This document shows, one piece after another, positions 23,056-29,587 of a stretch of 31,146 bases of DNA (positions within the stretch are counted from its first letter, which is position 1; the number at the start of each line of letters is the position of its first letter). The notes under the pieces are model-generated. The model did not search any database, was not told where the DNA came from, and saw nothing but the letters and a program-made list of their open reading frames with translations. Source of the stretch: a virus. The translations under genes were made by a program, and so were the position numbers. The DNA lies in IMG/VR virus record IMGVR_UViG_3300030106_005107, positions 9,599-40,744 of that record; one strand, written 5' to 3'.

Positions 23056-23748
23056 TTAGGCTTTAGGGTCTGCAGAAGGAAGTGGTACTCTTAGCACTCC
23101 GTCTACATACTCATCTCTTCGTTTACGTCCCATCTGCTCATTAGCAAAAGCTTGTAGAGCTGTCTGGAACTTCTGGGTGTATAATTGCATATCTTGTACG
23201 TTTTTCAAGTATGAAAAAGTTTCGGATAATACTCCATACAATAAAACCTCTGGTGCGTTATTTGAAACAAAAGTTGTGGTGGATGTCGTTCCAGAACCAT
23301 TTCCCAAACGTTCAGGAGTCTCATCGTACCACATTTCAACTGTATAGGCTAAGTTAGGAGTTGGAGCTACAATCAATGTAGTTGCATCCCAATTTGCCCA
23401 ATATTTTGGCTGACCTGTATAGTCAGTATCTGTTGTAGATCTTTCTTTTGCATATTCATCTATAAATGTAGCATCCCTTTGCTCCATCCAAGATATAGTT
23501 CCGTCAGAACCGTGTATTTGTAAACCTCTTGCAAATCTAAATCCTCCCTCTGGTCCTGATACATCTAAAAAACTATTATTAGCTTCAAAAGTGGATGTTG
23601 CGTATCTTCTTTGAGCATCAGTATCTATGAGTCTATCAATTTGATTTTCAATATTTGTAAGGAAAACATTAATAACAGAGTTAGATAAAACATCAGATGT
23701 AACCTCAGTATAGTTTCTTACATTATCTAAAAGTTCAGAATAGTTCAT
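23056..23748 (-). CDS. Tail adaptor protein, T7 gp11-like
   Basis: 230 residues from ATG 23748, overlapping the zinc-ribbon protein stop by four bases. Helical N-terminus (MNYSELLDNVRNYTEV...VFLTNIENQIDRL), then GQPKYWANWDATTLIVAPTP, YTVEMWYDETPERL, APEVLLYGVLSETFSYLKN and QDMQLYTQKFQTALQAF. This order, two beta segments followed by a helical bundle, is characteristic of the gatekeeper/adaptor proteins that join the portal to the nozzle in podoviruses. The C-terminus is Arg- and Pro-rich. It is consistent with the P22 gp4-like and gp10-like proteins elsewhere in the window. Confidence 0.85.
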   Translation of the reverse strand: MNYSELLDNVRNYTEVTSDVLSNSVINVFLTNIENQIDRLIDTDAQRRYATSTFEANNSFLDVSGPEGGFRFARGLQIHGSDGTISWMEQRDATFIDEYAKERSTTDTDYTGQPKYWANWDATTLIVAPTPNLAYTVEMWYDETPERLGNGSGTTSTTTFVSNNAPEVLLYGVLSETFSYLKNVQDMQLYTQKFQTALQAFANEQMGRKRRDEYVDGVLRVPLPSADPKA

Positions 23749-24188
23749 GATATTACCACTGTCACATTACCAACCACTGATACAAGTGTCAATTTCTGAT
23801 GTGGTATTTGAGGCAACATACTAGATGAGGTTGTTGGTGCTGATCCATCACTAGGTGAGGTTCCTTGTACTGTAGTCATAAAAGCACTATCTCCTGGATC
23901 TCCAACAAACACAGTAACAGGCATTGGCTGTCCAAACGTATTCGTCGTTGCATCATCAGGACCTAATGGTGAGTTGGCTTTTAAAATTTTATTAGATTCT
24001 GGTCTTGGATCTCTAAGAGCAACAGGATCTGCTGGATGATAACCTGGATCTAATTGTGGATGTTTTGGTTCAAAACATGAGGGGCAGGTAAATAGTCCAT
24101 TCCATTCCTGTCTTAATTGGAGGTATTTATATCGTTGTCCACATCTATCACAGATAGCTAAGGAACGATTACCATTTGCAAAGGTCAT
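23745..24188 (-). CDS. Zinc-ribbon virion-region protein
   Basis: 147 residues from ATG 24188 with AGGTTAAT upstream. The N-terminus carries a clear zinc ribbon: C13-x2-C16 (ICDRCGQRY) and C35-x2-C38 (FTCPSCFEPKHP). After it come Pro/Asp-rich segments and a Thr/Ser/Val-rich C-terminus that resembles virion proteins. Such a fusion of a small zinc ribbon to a low-complexity beta tail is known to me from marine phage adaptor regions, without a defined role. The gene lies between the gp4-like and gp11-like adaptors and overlaps the latter by four bases, which suggests a function in head-tail joining or assembly. Confidence 0.82.
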   Translation of the reverse strand: MTFANGNRSLAICDRCGQRYKYLQLRQEWNGLFTCPSCFEPKHPQLDPGYHPADPVALRDPRPESNKILKANSPLGPDDATTNTFGQPMPVTVFVGDPGDSAFMTTVQGTSPSDGSAPTTSSSMLPQIPHQKLTLVSVVGNVTVVIS

Positions 24189-24189
24189 A

Positions 24190-24867
24190 TTAACCTACAT
24201 AGAAACTACGAGGCACAATATTAACAGAGGTTGATTGACTGTCTTCAGTTAACGCTCTTTGTAATTCTGCTTCATATCTTCTTTCTAATTCTTGTGATCT
24301 TTCTGGTGCAACTTCTTGACCAAGATAGTAAGCTAGTCCTGAAACTGTGCACGGTAAAAATCTAAAAGGGGCATCAGGATCATTAGTATATTCTCCTACA
24401 TCTTCAATTCTTGCTACATAAAAATAATTAATCTGTGTGTCTGTTGTATCAGGTGTTTGATATAGATTAATTTCTACATTAGATAAGTTTCTTCTTACGT
24501 AATATTGACTAGGTGTACCAGTTTGAAATTTGTTAGGTATATTTTCATATTCTGATCGTGATATTTTAGTCATGCTTGTGTCAGTTGTAGTGCTACCACT
24601 TACATCTCTAAACACTAATTCTAAAACATCAGATGCATCACTTGGTGCAGTGTATGTTGTTGTGCTTGCAGTTAAATTTTGTGTGTGATTTTTTACTTTC
24701 CATAAATGAATACCTCGGTTTCCCCACTCAGAAAAAAGCAAATTAAGATTATCTCTTGCTGCTTGTAATTCATAACCAGTTCTTAAAGACTTACCACAAC
24801 GAGCATATGCTCGTTCAATAATTCTATCAAAACTTAAATTAAAAGTAGTGGTCCCCGAGGTAGCCAT
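24190..24867 (-). CDS. Head-tail adaptor, P22 gp4-like
   Basis: 225 residues from ATG 24867, overlapping the stop of the basic repeat gene. FNLSFDRIIERAYARCGKS and YELQAARDNLNLLFSEWGNR (32-51) at the N-terminus, then YTAPSDASDVLELVFRD, SRSEYENIPNKFQTGTPSQY, INLYQTPDTTDTQINYFY and a helical AYYLGQEVAPERSQELERRY, with ALTEDSQST near the end. This is the pattern of the P22 gp4-like tail accessory factors that bind the portal. Some gp4 relatives also have lytic activity, for which I see no motif. Conserved context: the gp11-like adaptor and nozzle genes follow in order. Confidence 0.87.
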   Translation of the reverse strand: MATSGTTTFNLSFDRIIERAYARCGKSLRTGYELQAARDNLNLLFSEWGNRGIHLWKVKNHTQNLTASTTTYTAPSDASDVLELVFRDVSGSTTTDTSMTKISRSEYENIPNKFQTGTPSQYYVRRNLSNVEINLYQTPDTTDTQINYFYVARIEDVGEYTNDPDAPFRFLPCTVSGLAYYLGQEVAPERSQELERRYEAELQRALTEDSQSTSVNIVPRSFYVG

Positions 24868-25055
24868 TACATACCTCTTCTTGATTTATGTGGATTTGCA
24901 GCTCCGCCGCCACGCATTTTCTGCATCATACCGCCGCCACGTTTCTTAACGACATTTTTCTTTTTCATACTGCCGCCGCCACGTTTCTTGACTACGCTCT
25001 TTTTTTTAGCTCCGCCGCCTTTTTTCATTCCGACGACATTTTTCTTTTTCATCAT
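24867..25055 (-). CDS. Tiny basic protein made of 14-residue repeats
   Basis: 62 residues from ATG 25055 with AAGGAG eight bases upstream; the next codon is also ATG. It consists of three 14-residue repeats of the type KKK(N/S)VVKKRGGG followed by MQKMRGGG and a His/Arg end. More than a third of its residues are Lys or Arg, and there are no acidic residues, so it should bind nucleic acid or an acidic surface. It overlaps the genes on both sides by a few bases. It may be a DNA-condensing virion component or bind packaging RNA/DNA; that is inference. Confidence 0.78.
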   Translation of the reverse strand: MMKKKNVVGMKKGGGAKKKSVVKKRGGGSMKKKNVVKKRGGGMMQKMRGGGAANPHKSRRGM

Positions 25056-25056
25056 G
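24931..25056 (-). repeat. 42-bp tandem repeat, three units
   Basis: Units are 24931-24972, 24973-25014 and 25015-25056. Each starts, on the plus strand, with CCGCC and contains an ACGTTTCTT or related stretch; the first two are most alike. The period of 42 is a multiple of three and so encodes the 14-residue repeats of the basic protein. Confidence 0.85.
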
Positions 25057-25636
25057 ATGTACGCTCCTTTTTAAATATACGTTCATATTCGTCTTGCCTT
25101 GTTTTTACGACTTCATCGTAATACTCGGCTGGCCATTTTTCATAATAACCTATCTTATGTAGTTTGCAACTTGCTTCATATAGCTGTTTAAATTTCTGTA
25201 TCAACATCATAGAATAAGCTAAGTCAGTCTCATATTCGCAGTCATCCGTAGGCTCTACCAAAAACTCTTGCTCTTCAACTGATGCTGGATTACTAGGATG
25301 AAAACCCATAAAGTAAACATCTCGTCTATTATAAGTCTTATTATAAAAATCTATCTTATCCTGAAATTGTTCAGGTGTATATTGTTCCCAAAAAGGATCA
25401 CAAAAGATAATTATATCATGTTTCTTTTTGTTCCAATCTTTGAGTAATGTTGTTAGATGTTTTTCATATTTTGATTTGTCAGATCTAACTTCTATCCTAA
25501 GCTTACCATCCTTTCTCCACTTTGCAGCAAAAGGACACGCAGGATAACCTAGGTGTTTATTCATTGGTTCTAAGACATTCTTAGACCAATCAATTACATC
25601 ATCTTTTATTTTTTCTGCGAGTTTTCTTCTTGACAA
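25052..25636 (-). CDS. Conserved protein of unknown function with CPFA motif
   Basis: 194 residues if read from TTG 25636, which lies within the preceding gene (38-bp overlap); an in-frame stop lies just upstream, so no ATG start fits except M25. Features: KLAEKIKDDVIDWSKNVLEP, YPACPFAAKWRKDGKLRIEV (about 32-51), HDIIIFCDPFWEQYTPEQF (about 73-91), RRDVYFMGFHPSNPA and a helical C-terminus. The segment order resembles a soluble alpha/beta enzyme-like domain with an ACPFA element early on, but I cannot assign a reaction. It stands out among tiny basic proteins by its size and near-neutral composition. Ending TGA overlaps the next ATG. Confidence 0.75.
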   Translation of the reverse strand: MSRRKLAEKIKDDVIDWSKNVLEPMNKHLGYPACPFAAKWRKDGKLRIEVRSDKSKYEKHLTTLLKDWNKKKHDIIIFCDPFWEQYTPEQFQDKIDFYNKTYNRRDVYFMGFHPSNPASVEEQEFLVEPTDDCEYETDLAYSMMLIQKFKQLYEASCKLHKIGYYEKWPAEYYDEVVKTRQDEYERIFKKERTS

Positions 25637-25874
25637 TTGTTTTTACCATGGTTGGTTTACCACCAGGATTACCAGCTTGTTGTTTACGCCGAACGGCACT
25701 TGATTTTTGACCTTTTGACATAGCTCTTGCTTTTGCTATGGGCACGCACTTAGGATAGTTTTTTCTTTTCTCTCCACCGCTTCTACCACATTTAGGATAA
25801 GATCCATCAGATTTTTTATTGGCTATGTCAACCCAATTTTCTTTTACCCAAGCACGTAAACCCTTTTTTGCCAT
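25599..25874 (-). CDS. Small basic Cys-containing protein (DUF5872-like)
   Basis: 91 residues from ATG 25874. GLRAWVKENWVDIANKK (5-21) followed by YPKCGRSGGEKRKNYPKCVP (26-45) and AKARAMSKGQ is the pattern I know as DUF5872, a family present in phages and, as I recall, in giant viruses. Two Cys (29 and 43) with flanking basic residues could form part of a metal site. The C-terminus is Lys/Arg-rich (TIVKKKTRRKNKR). The gene overlaps the TTG-started 194-residue gene by 38 bp, and its ATG overlaps the stop of the 35-residue peptide gene. Confidence 0.82.
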   Translation of the reverse strand: MAKKGLRAWVKENWVDIANKKSDGSYPKCGRSGGEKRKNYPKCVPIAKARAMSKGQKSSAVRRKQQAGNPGGKPTMVKTIVKKKTRRKNKR

Positions 25875-25981
25875 TACCAGATTTGATTATAAATGGCCCA
25901 TAAAACAACTACAATAAAAACGGCAGCAATTGCTTTACCTTTTTTATTTAAGTTATTCCACTTGCTCCATAACTTATTCAT
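25874..25981 (-). CDS. 35-residue single-span membrane peptide
   Basis: ATG 25981 to TAA 25874, with the perfect ribosome site AGGAGG seven bases upstream. The N-terminus is basic (WSKWNNLNKKGK), then AIAAVFIVVVLWAIYNQIW forms one hydrophobic segment to the C-terminus. The stop overlaps the next ATG (TAATG). A strong ribosome site, a charged start and one transmembrane span suit a pinholin-like or antiholin-like peptide, but a structural membrane peptide is equally possible. It is 22 kb upstream of the lysozyme gene in transcription order. Confidence 0.72.
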   Translation of the reverse strand: MNKLWSKWNNLNKKGKAIAAVFIVVVLWAIYNQIW

Positions 25982-25992
25982 GATTTACCTCC

Positions 25993-26271
25993 TTAGACGT
26001 AGAGTTTGGTTTTTTTGCGTCTACTTGAATCAACCATGCCACAACCTGCTGCAACAATTGATCCACCTTTAGCCATTCTTTTGAAAGATACGGCTTTTCT
26101 ATCTTGAGAAATAGAACCACCCATGGCTTTTTTCTTGCCTTTATTTTTTTTACCACCTGGTGTTATTTTTCCACTACATACAGCACTAGCATACATATTT
26201 GCATATGCGCTAGGGTATACTTTAAATCTAGCTTTTGCTGCTGCTTTACCTCTTGGACATAGTTTTCCCAT
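25993..26271 (-). CDS. Small basic conserved phage protein (CPRGKAAAK type)
   Basis: 92 residues from ATG 26271, overlapping the preceding gene by 26 bp. The N-terminal half is KLCPRGKAAAKARFKVYPSA followed by YANMYASAVCSGKITPGGKK, a pattern I recall as very common in small proteins of marine phages. The middle is Gly/Lys-rich; the C-terminus contains VAAGCGMVDSSRRKKTKL. Three Cys and many Lys/Arg suggest nucleic-acid binding, perhaps with a metal. A second reading frame here (26156-25974) is a shadow. It shares style with the DUF5872-like protein and the 93-residue protein at 29306. Confidence 0.82.
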   Translation of the reverse strand: MGKLCPRGKAAAKARFKVYPSAYANMYASAVCSGKITPGGKKNKGKKKAMGGSISQDRKAVSFKRMAKGGSIVAAGCGMVDSSRRKKTKLYV

Positions 26272-26542
26272 TTCTACTTCTCCTTAAACTTATTTTACCT
26301 TTTTTGAATATATTAGCAACTTGTGTTTTACCCATAACTTTAGCACGTTGTTCACCAACAGTAAGTATTTGAATTTTTCTTGCATATGGTTTTTTAATTT
26401 TACGCACTTTTGCAACTGTGCTTCGTGCGTCAGTCGGAGTAGCGAATTTAATGCTGACAGTGTCTTTTGGGTTTTCATCTGTGTATAACCTTCTTCCAGA
26501 ACCTTTAGGTTTTTTTCCTGTTCCTTTTTTTGGGTCTGCCAT
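26246..26542 (-). CDS. Small basic conserved phage protein
   Basis: 98 residues from ATG 26542 with AAGGAG upstream. After a Lys/Gly-rich start (KKGTGKKPKGSGRR) it has DENPKDTVSIKFATPTDARS (24-43), then VAKVRKIKKPYARKIQILTV and GEQRAKVMGK, and a basic end. This DENPKDTV...IKFATP...KIQILTVGEQR pattern is familiar from uncultured marine phages but has no assigned function that I know. Placement in the string of tiny basic genes suggests a shared role in the particle or in DNA condensation. The start lies inside the end of the 57-residue gene (38-bp overlap). Confidence 0.8.
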   Translation of the reverse strand: MADPKKGTGKKPKGSGRRLYTDENPKDTVSIKFATPTDARSTVAKVRKIKKPYARKIQILTVGEQRAKVMGKTQVANIFKKGKISLRRSRNGKTMSKR

Positions 26543-26678
26543 TTAATACTCCTTGTAATTTTTTAGCTTGAGCTGCGTGTTTTTTTGAGGCTTTACGTAA
26601 GGCACTTGCTACTTTTTTTATTTTTTTCATACCAGGTTTAGATACCTGTTGTTTCATTTGTGATCTGGATATAGCCAT
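26505..26678 (-). CDS. Very basic 57-residue protein
   Basis: ATG 26678 to TAA 26505. The sequence is nearly half Lys, Arg and Gln: ISRSQMKQQVSKPGMKKIKK, VASALRKASKKHAAQAKKLQ and an end of NGRPKKRNRKKT. It is probably a single amphipathic helix with basic tails. The ATG lies two bases before the stop side of the membrane-coiled-coil gene, and the last 38 bp overlap the start of the 98-residue gene in another frame. The gene is too short for usual calling thresholds but fits the chain perfectly. Nucleic-acid binding is an inference from charge. Confidence 0.72.
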   Translation of the reverse strand: MAISRSQMKQQVSKPGMKKIKKVASALRKASKKHAAQAKKLQGVLNGRPKKRNRKKT

Positions 26679-26680
26679 TA

Positions 26681-26905
26681 CTACTCAATAGTTTTAATTA
26701 AAAACTCTTCTATCCACATGATTCTATCATCCATTTGCATAATTTTTTCTTTAATGACAGCAATATCTTGTTGCATTTTTGCAACACTATCAGCTTTTTT
26801 TTCGACTGCATTAAGTCTTTCTGACCACATACCCCATGTCATGGCTAATGTACCAAATAAGACCAAATATGGTAAAACTGTTTTAATTTCTATCTTAAAC
26901 GACAT
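26681..26905 (-). CDS. Membrane-anchored coiled-coil protein, holin- or spanin-like
   Basis: 74 residues from ATG 26905 with GGA six bases upstream; a TTG at 26911 would add two residues. A short cytoplasmic start (MSFKIEIK) leads into one hydrophobic span TVLPYLVLFGTLAMTWGMW, followed by a heptad-rich region (LNAVEKKADSVAKMQQDIAV and IKEKIMQMDDRIMWIEE). This single-span plus coiled-coil form is found in phage holin-like and inner-membrane spanin proteins. It sits immediately after a larger protein of the same build (26948-27409), so the two may interact. Lysis role is inference. Confidence 0.75.
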   Translation of the reverse strand: MSFKIEIKTVLPYLVLFGTLAMTWGMWSERLNAVEKKADSVAKMQQDIAVIKEKIMQMDDRIMWIEEFLIKTIE

Positions 26906-26937
26906 ATACAATCCGCATCTGTTTTACAATTACACAT
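26890..26937 (-). CDS. Possible 15-residue Cys-rich micropeptide or leader
   Basis: ATG 26937 follows GAGGAGATAACC, one of the better ribosome sites in this region, and reads MCNCKTDADCICRLR to TAG 26890. The four Cys form a CxC-x5-CxC arrangement, suited to bind a metal ion. The reading frame ends 16 bases inside the next gene, whose own ribosome site is weak, so the peptide could serve mainly to load ribosomes for it. It might also be chance. No homolog can be recalled. Confidence 0.4.
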   Translation of the reverse strand: MCNCKTDADCICRLR

Positions 26938-26947
26938 GGTTATCTCC

Positions 26948-27409
26948 TCATTTTGATTTAGCGGACATGCCGCTTAATGGATTATTTAAAGCCTTATCTA
27001 TCTTTAAGTCAAGACTTTCTTCTAGTAATTTCATCTCGTTAATAAGTTCCCTGTTATCTTCTTTTTGTCTGTCTTCCACGTCATTTACGACCTCAGTTAT
27101 ATGACGAATATCTGAACTTTGTTGTCGTAAATCCGCCTTCATATCTGAACGCATATCACGTGCCACATCAGATATTATAGTTATTTCCTGCAATATCATG
27201 TCTATCTCAGACTTCAATACAGCCATGCCTTCATCATATTGAGATAGGTCTGGCTCGGTATAAAGCAAAATCCTCTCCTTCATTGAAAGATAATCGGAGT
27301 AAAAATTAAATACGGCCCAAGCTCCCGATCCAAGTGCACCTAGAAGTGTAAGTATAGCAAATACCTTACCTCCAGATACCTTCATCCCAGCGTACTCAAT
27401 ACTGGGCAT
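26948..27409 (-). CDS. Membrane-anchored coiled-coil protein
   Basis: 153 residues from ATG 27409, which has AGGAGATG seven bases upstream and overlaps the end of the exported acidic protein by 14 bp. One hydrophobic segment VFAILTLLGALGSGAWAVFN (17-36) is followed by a long charged helix (about 60-140) with heptad spacing, such as ISDVARDMRSDMKADLRQQS and ELINEMKLLEESLDLKIDKA. Topology would be N-in with a long extramembrane coiled coil. Together with the 74-residue protein and the two exported proteins it forms an envelope-directed group. It could be a spanin-like lysis factor or an adsorption/exclusion factor. No family recognised. Confidence 0.78.
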   Translation of the reverse strand: MPSIEYAGMKVSGGKVFAILTLLGALGSGAWAVFNFYSDYLSMKERILLYTEPDLSQYDEGMAVLKSEIDMILQEITIISDVARDMRSDMKADLRQQSSDIRHITEVVNDVEDRQKEDNRELINEMKLLEESLDLKIDKALNNPLSGMSAKSK

Positions 27410-28811
27410 TTATCATCTCCTGAATTGTGTTGTCTTGAGCCATGTTAAATAACATACCATACTGATCATCTATTGTCTTGTTTAAATACTCTGTAACATT
27501 CGTATCAACTATTGTGGACTGTGCATCAAAAAAAGTTTTTGTATTACCTAATATTTGCATAACAATTAGAGTCTTAGTTTGAGCAGCGTCATCATATCTC
27601 GATTTATCATCAATCTTTTTTACAATTTTAGTAGCGGCCTTTTCTTTCTTTGATATTTTAGGTTCAGATGATTTCTCTTCTTCTACCGTTTCTTCTAGAT
27701 CTTCTTCTTTTTGTGGTGTTTGCGGTTGTTTTTGTTCTGATTCCTGTGATTCTTCTTGAGATTCTTCGATAGGTTCATCCATCTCCATTTCGATTTCCAT
27801 CTCAACCTCTGTTTCAACCTCGACAATTTCAGGTTCGGGATCAGGTAAATTAATTTCAATCTCAGCTATTTCTAATTCTACACTTGCAAGAGTTACGTCT
27901 TCAATCTCAGGTTCAATCGGAGTAAAAGATATTTCTCCATCTTCCATACTAACATCGTTGTATTCAAAAACTTCTTCAACAAAATCTAATTCAACAGGAT
28001 CAAAAATGTTTAGATAATAAATCTCTTCCATAGTGGTAATGTGTTGAGTAACGATAGTATTAATTACATTATAGAAAACATTAACAGTAACATCATCAAA
28101 CATCGGACCAACGGCCATGTTTATATCTCTACCACCAACCTCAACAATAATTTTATTTAATACACCACTGAAATCGAAAGACCCAGTGTATGATTGATAG
28201 CTTGATGCCACTCCAGACTCAGACAATACGTCAGTGCCTGAAAAGACTGAAGTAGTTCCGTTATATCCTGAAACGTGCATGTATATTCTATCTTGAGCAT
28301 CTTGTTTATCTACTTTTATTGAGTATCTAACTTCTCCACCGTTATCTATTTGTAGATCTGATATGTCAATAGTGTTGATAAACGTTGTACCCATGCCTGA
28401 TACACCCATAGTCGAAGTGTTATTACCGCTTCCTGTAATCATGGCACATTTATCTGTGCCCAACTGACCACAGCTATTACCACTAGGCAAACTTGCAGGA
28501 CCTTGACCGCCCCAATCTTGATCCATATCTCCTTCATACTTTGAGGTTACATAATCATTATCACCATCAAGAATGTCTCCAGAGTCTTCGTTTGTGACTG
28601 TGGTTGTAGTAGTGGTTACGGTGGTTATCGTTGTCGTAACAATCTCTGTTCCTAAATCTTCTTCAGTAACATCTATTTCTGTTTCCTCTGTGATAGTCAC
28701 GCCTGGTGTGCAAAGTCCTAGCACATCAGGTAAGCAATCTGCTTTAGAATAAGAGGAGGCCAGTAGTAAGAATAAACAAAGTTTTAAATAAAACAGCACT
28801 TTGTGCATCAC
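27396..28811 (-). CDS. Exported acidic protein with Sec signal peptide
   Basis: 471 residues from ATG 28811. A signal peptide is clear: K4 then VLFYLKLCLFLLLASSYSKA with likely cleavage before DC. Mature parts: a Thr-rich stretch (about 58-73), a beta-rich domain (about 110-260) with DISDLQIDNGGEVRYSIKVD and SGYNGTTSVFSGTD, an acidic and Glu/Pro-rich region (about 290-385) with repeats such as EVEMEIEMEMDE, a Lys-rich turn (KISKKEKAATKIVKKI), and a helical C-terminus. The beta domain recalls carbohydrate-binding or jelly-roll folds, without firm ligand residues. A long exported protein is unusual in a phage late region. The first 68 bp overlap the upstream gene in another frame. Confidence 0.85.
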   Translation of the reverse strand: MMHKVLFYLKLCLFLLLASSYSKADCLPDVLGLCTPGVTITEETEIDVTEEDLGTEIVTTTITTVTTTTTTVTNEDSGDILDGDNDYVTSKYEGDMDQDWGGQGPASLPSGNSCGQLGTDKCAMITGSGNNTSTMGVSGMGTTFINTIDISDLQIDNGGEVRYSIKVDKQDAQDRIYMHVSGYNGTTSVFSGTDVLSESGVASSYQSYTGSFDFSGVLNKIIVEVGGRDINMAVGPMFDDVTVNVFYNVINTIVTQHITTMEEIYYLNIFDPVELDFVEEVFEYNDVSMEDGEISFTPIEPEIEDVTLASVELEIAEIEINLPDPEPEIVEVETEVEMEIEMEMDEPIEESQEESQESEQKQPQTPQKEEDLEETVEEEKSSEPKISKKEKAATKIVKKIDDKSRYDDAAQTKTLIVMQILGNTKTFFDAQSTIVDTNVTEYLNKTIDDQYGMLFNMAQDNTIQEMINAQY

Positions 28812-29304
28812 TAAACTCCTTTGGTTCTGGTTTATTTGCTACAATATATTCTGCTTTGTATCTACTACCGTCTGGAATCTTATCTGGATTTGCTTTCCAA
28901 TATGCAGCAGCTTCAGCTCCGATCAAACCTGATACAGGGCACGGAGTTCCAGCATCCATCATGCTCGTCCAGACACGATGATCTTGACAAAGTAAAGCAA
29001 CAGCCGACACTTTCATGCCAAAAGCGTACTGAGAGCGAGATAGCTTAAGAAGCTGACACAGCTCGTCGTCTATGAGAACGCCTGTAGCGATACCTAACAC
29101 ATTATTTTGAACTGCTCCTCCCACACCAACTTTACAAATATCACTATTGGAATTAGGCAGAACGGGTGCGTTTGCTGTTGGGGGTGTATTGTTTACTACC
29201 GTGCTCGACACGGTATTGGTCTCAGCAAAAGAGTTTGAAATAGACAAGTACATAAATATTAAAGATAAGAATGCACAAAAAAGATAAAAATACCCTTTTA
29301 ACAT
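28744..29304 (-). CDS. Exported Cys-containing protein with C-terminal hydrophobic tail
   Basis: 186 residues from ATG 29304. The N-terminus YFYLFCAFLSLIFMYLSISN is a signal peptide with probable cleavage after SFA. The mature part contains ICKVGVGGAVQNNVLGIATG, DELCQLLKLSRSQYAFGMKV, VALLCQDHRVWTSMMDAGTP and CPVSGLIGAEAAAYW; the four Cys could form disulfides in the periplasm. The C-terminus AVLFKTLFILTTGLLLF is a second hydrophobic segment. The GGAVQ...GMKV..V..LCQD.RVW..M..AGTPCP pattern is one I recall from unassigned marine viral proteins. It may stay in the inner membrane and act with the acidic exported protein, whose start it overlaps by 68 bp. Confidence 0.83.
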   Translation of the reverse strand: MLKGYFYLFCAFLSLIFMYLSISNSFAETNTVSSTVVNNTPPTANAPVLPNSNSDICKVGVGGAVQNNVLGIATGVLIDDELCQLLKLSRSQYAFGMKVSAVALLCQDHRVWTSMMDAGTPCPVSGLIGAEAAAYWKANPDKIPDGSRYKAEYIVANKPEPKEFSDAQSAVLFKTLFILTTGLLLF

Positions 29305-29305
29305 T

Positions 29306-29587
29306 CTAACATCTCCAACGTTTACGTGCTTGTCTTAGTCTTGAGTTTGGATCTTTTGCTGCTTTAGGAAACTTTTTCATTTGTCCTGCACTTCTAGCGC
29401 AGAATGATTTTCTTCTTTTCGCTGCTTTACTACCAGGTTTTACTTTTCCTGTTACTGCAGTTTTTAATTTAGAACCAGGGTTATCACGTCTATACTTGGC
29501 AACACCAGCCTTGGTCATTCCCGCTCCAGATTTAGTGGAGCGGAAATACTTTTTAGTTTTAGGGGGTTGTTTGTCCCGTTTTCTCAT
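29306..29587 (-). CDS. Small basic Cys-containing protein (DUF6321-like)
   Basis: 93 residues from ATG 29587. It has YFRSTKSGAGMTKAGVAKYR (14-33), RDNPGSKLKTAV, KPGSKAAKRRKSFCARSAGQ (50-69) and a final PNSRLRQARKRWRC. This KSGxGMT..GV..YR..NPGSKL.TAV...PGSKAAKRRKSFC arrangement is, as I recall, DUF6321, present in many marine phages. It is strongly basic with Cys at 63 and at the C-terminus. Probably binds DNA or RNA in the particle. Its start overlaps the stop of the next upstream gene by one base. Confidence 0.84.
   Translation of the reverse strand: MRKRDKQPPKTKKYFRSTKSGAGMTKAGVAKYRRDNPGSKLKTAVTGKVKPGSKAAKRRKSFCARSAGQMKKFPKAAKDPNSRLRQARKRWRC

Noticed and set aside
25974-26156. Second minus-strand frame overlapping the 92-residue basic protein
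   Set aside because: It has no recognisable pattern and would compete with a clearly conserved protein and the ribosome site of the 35-residue peptide.
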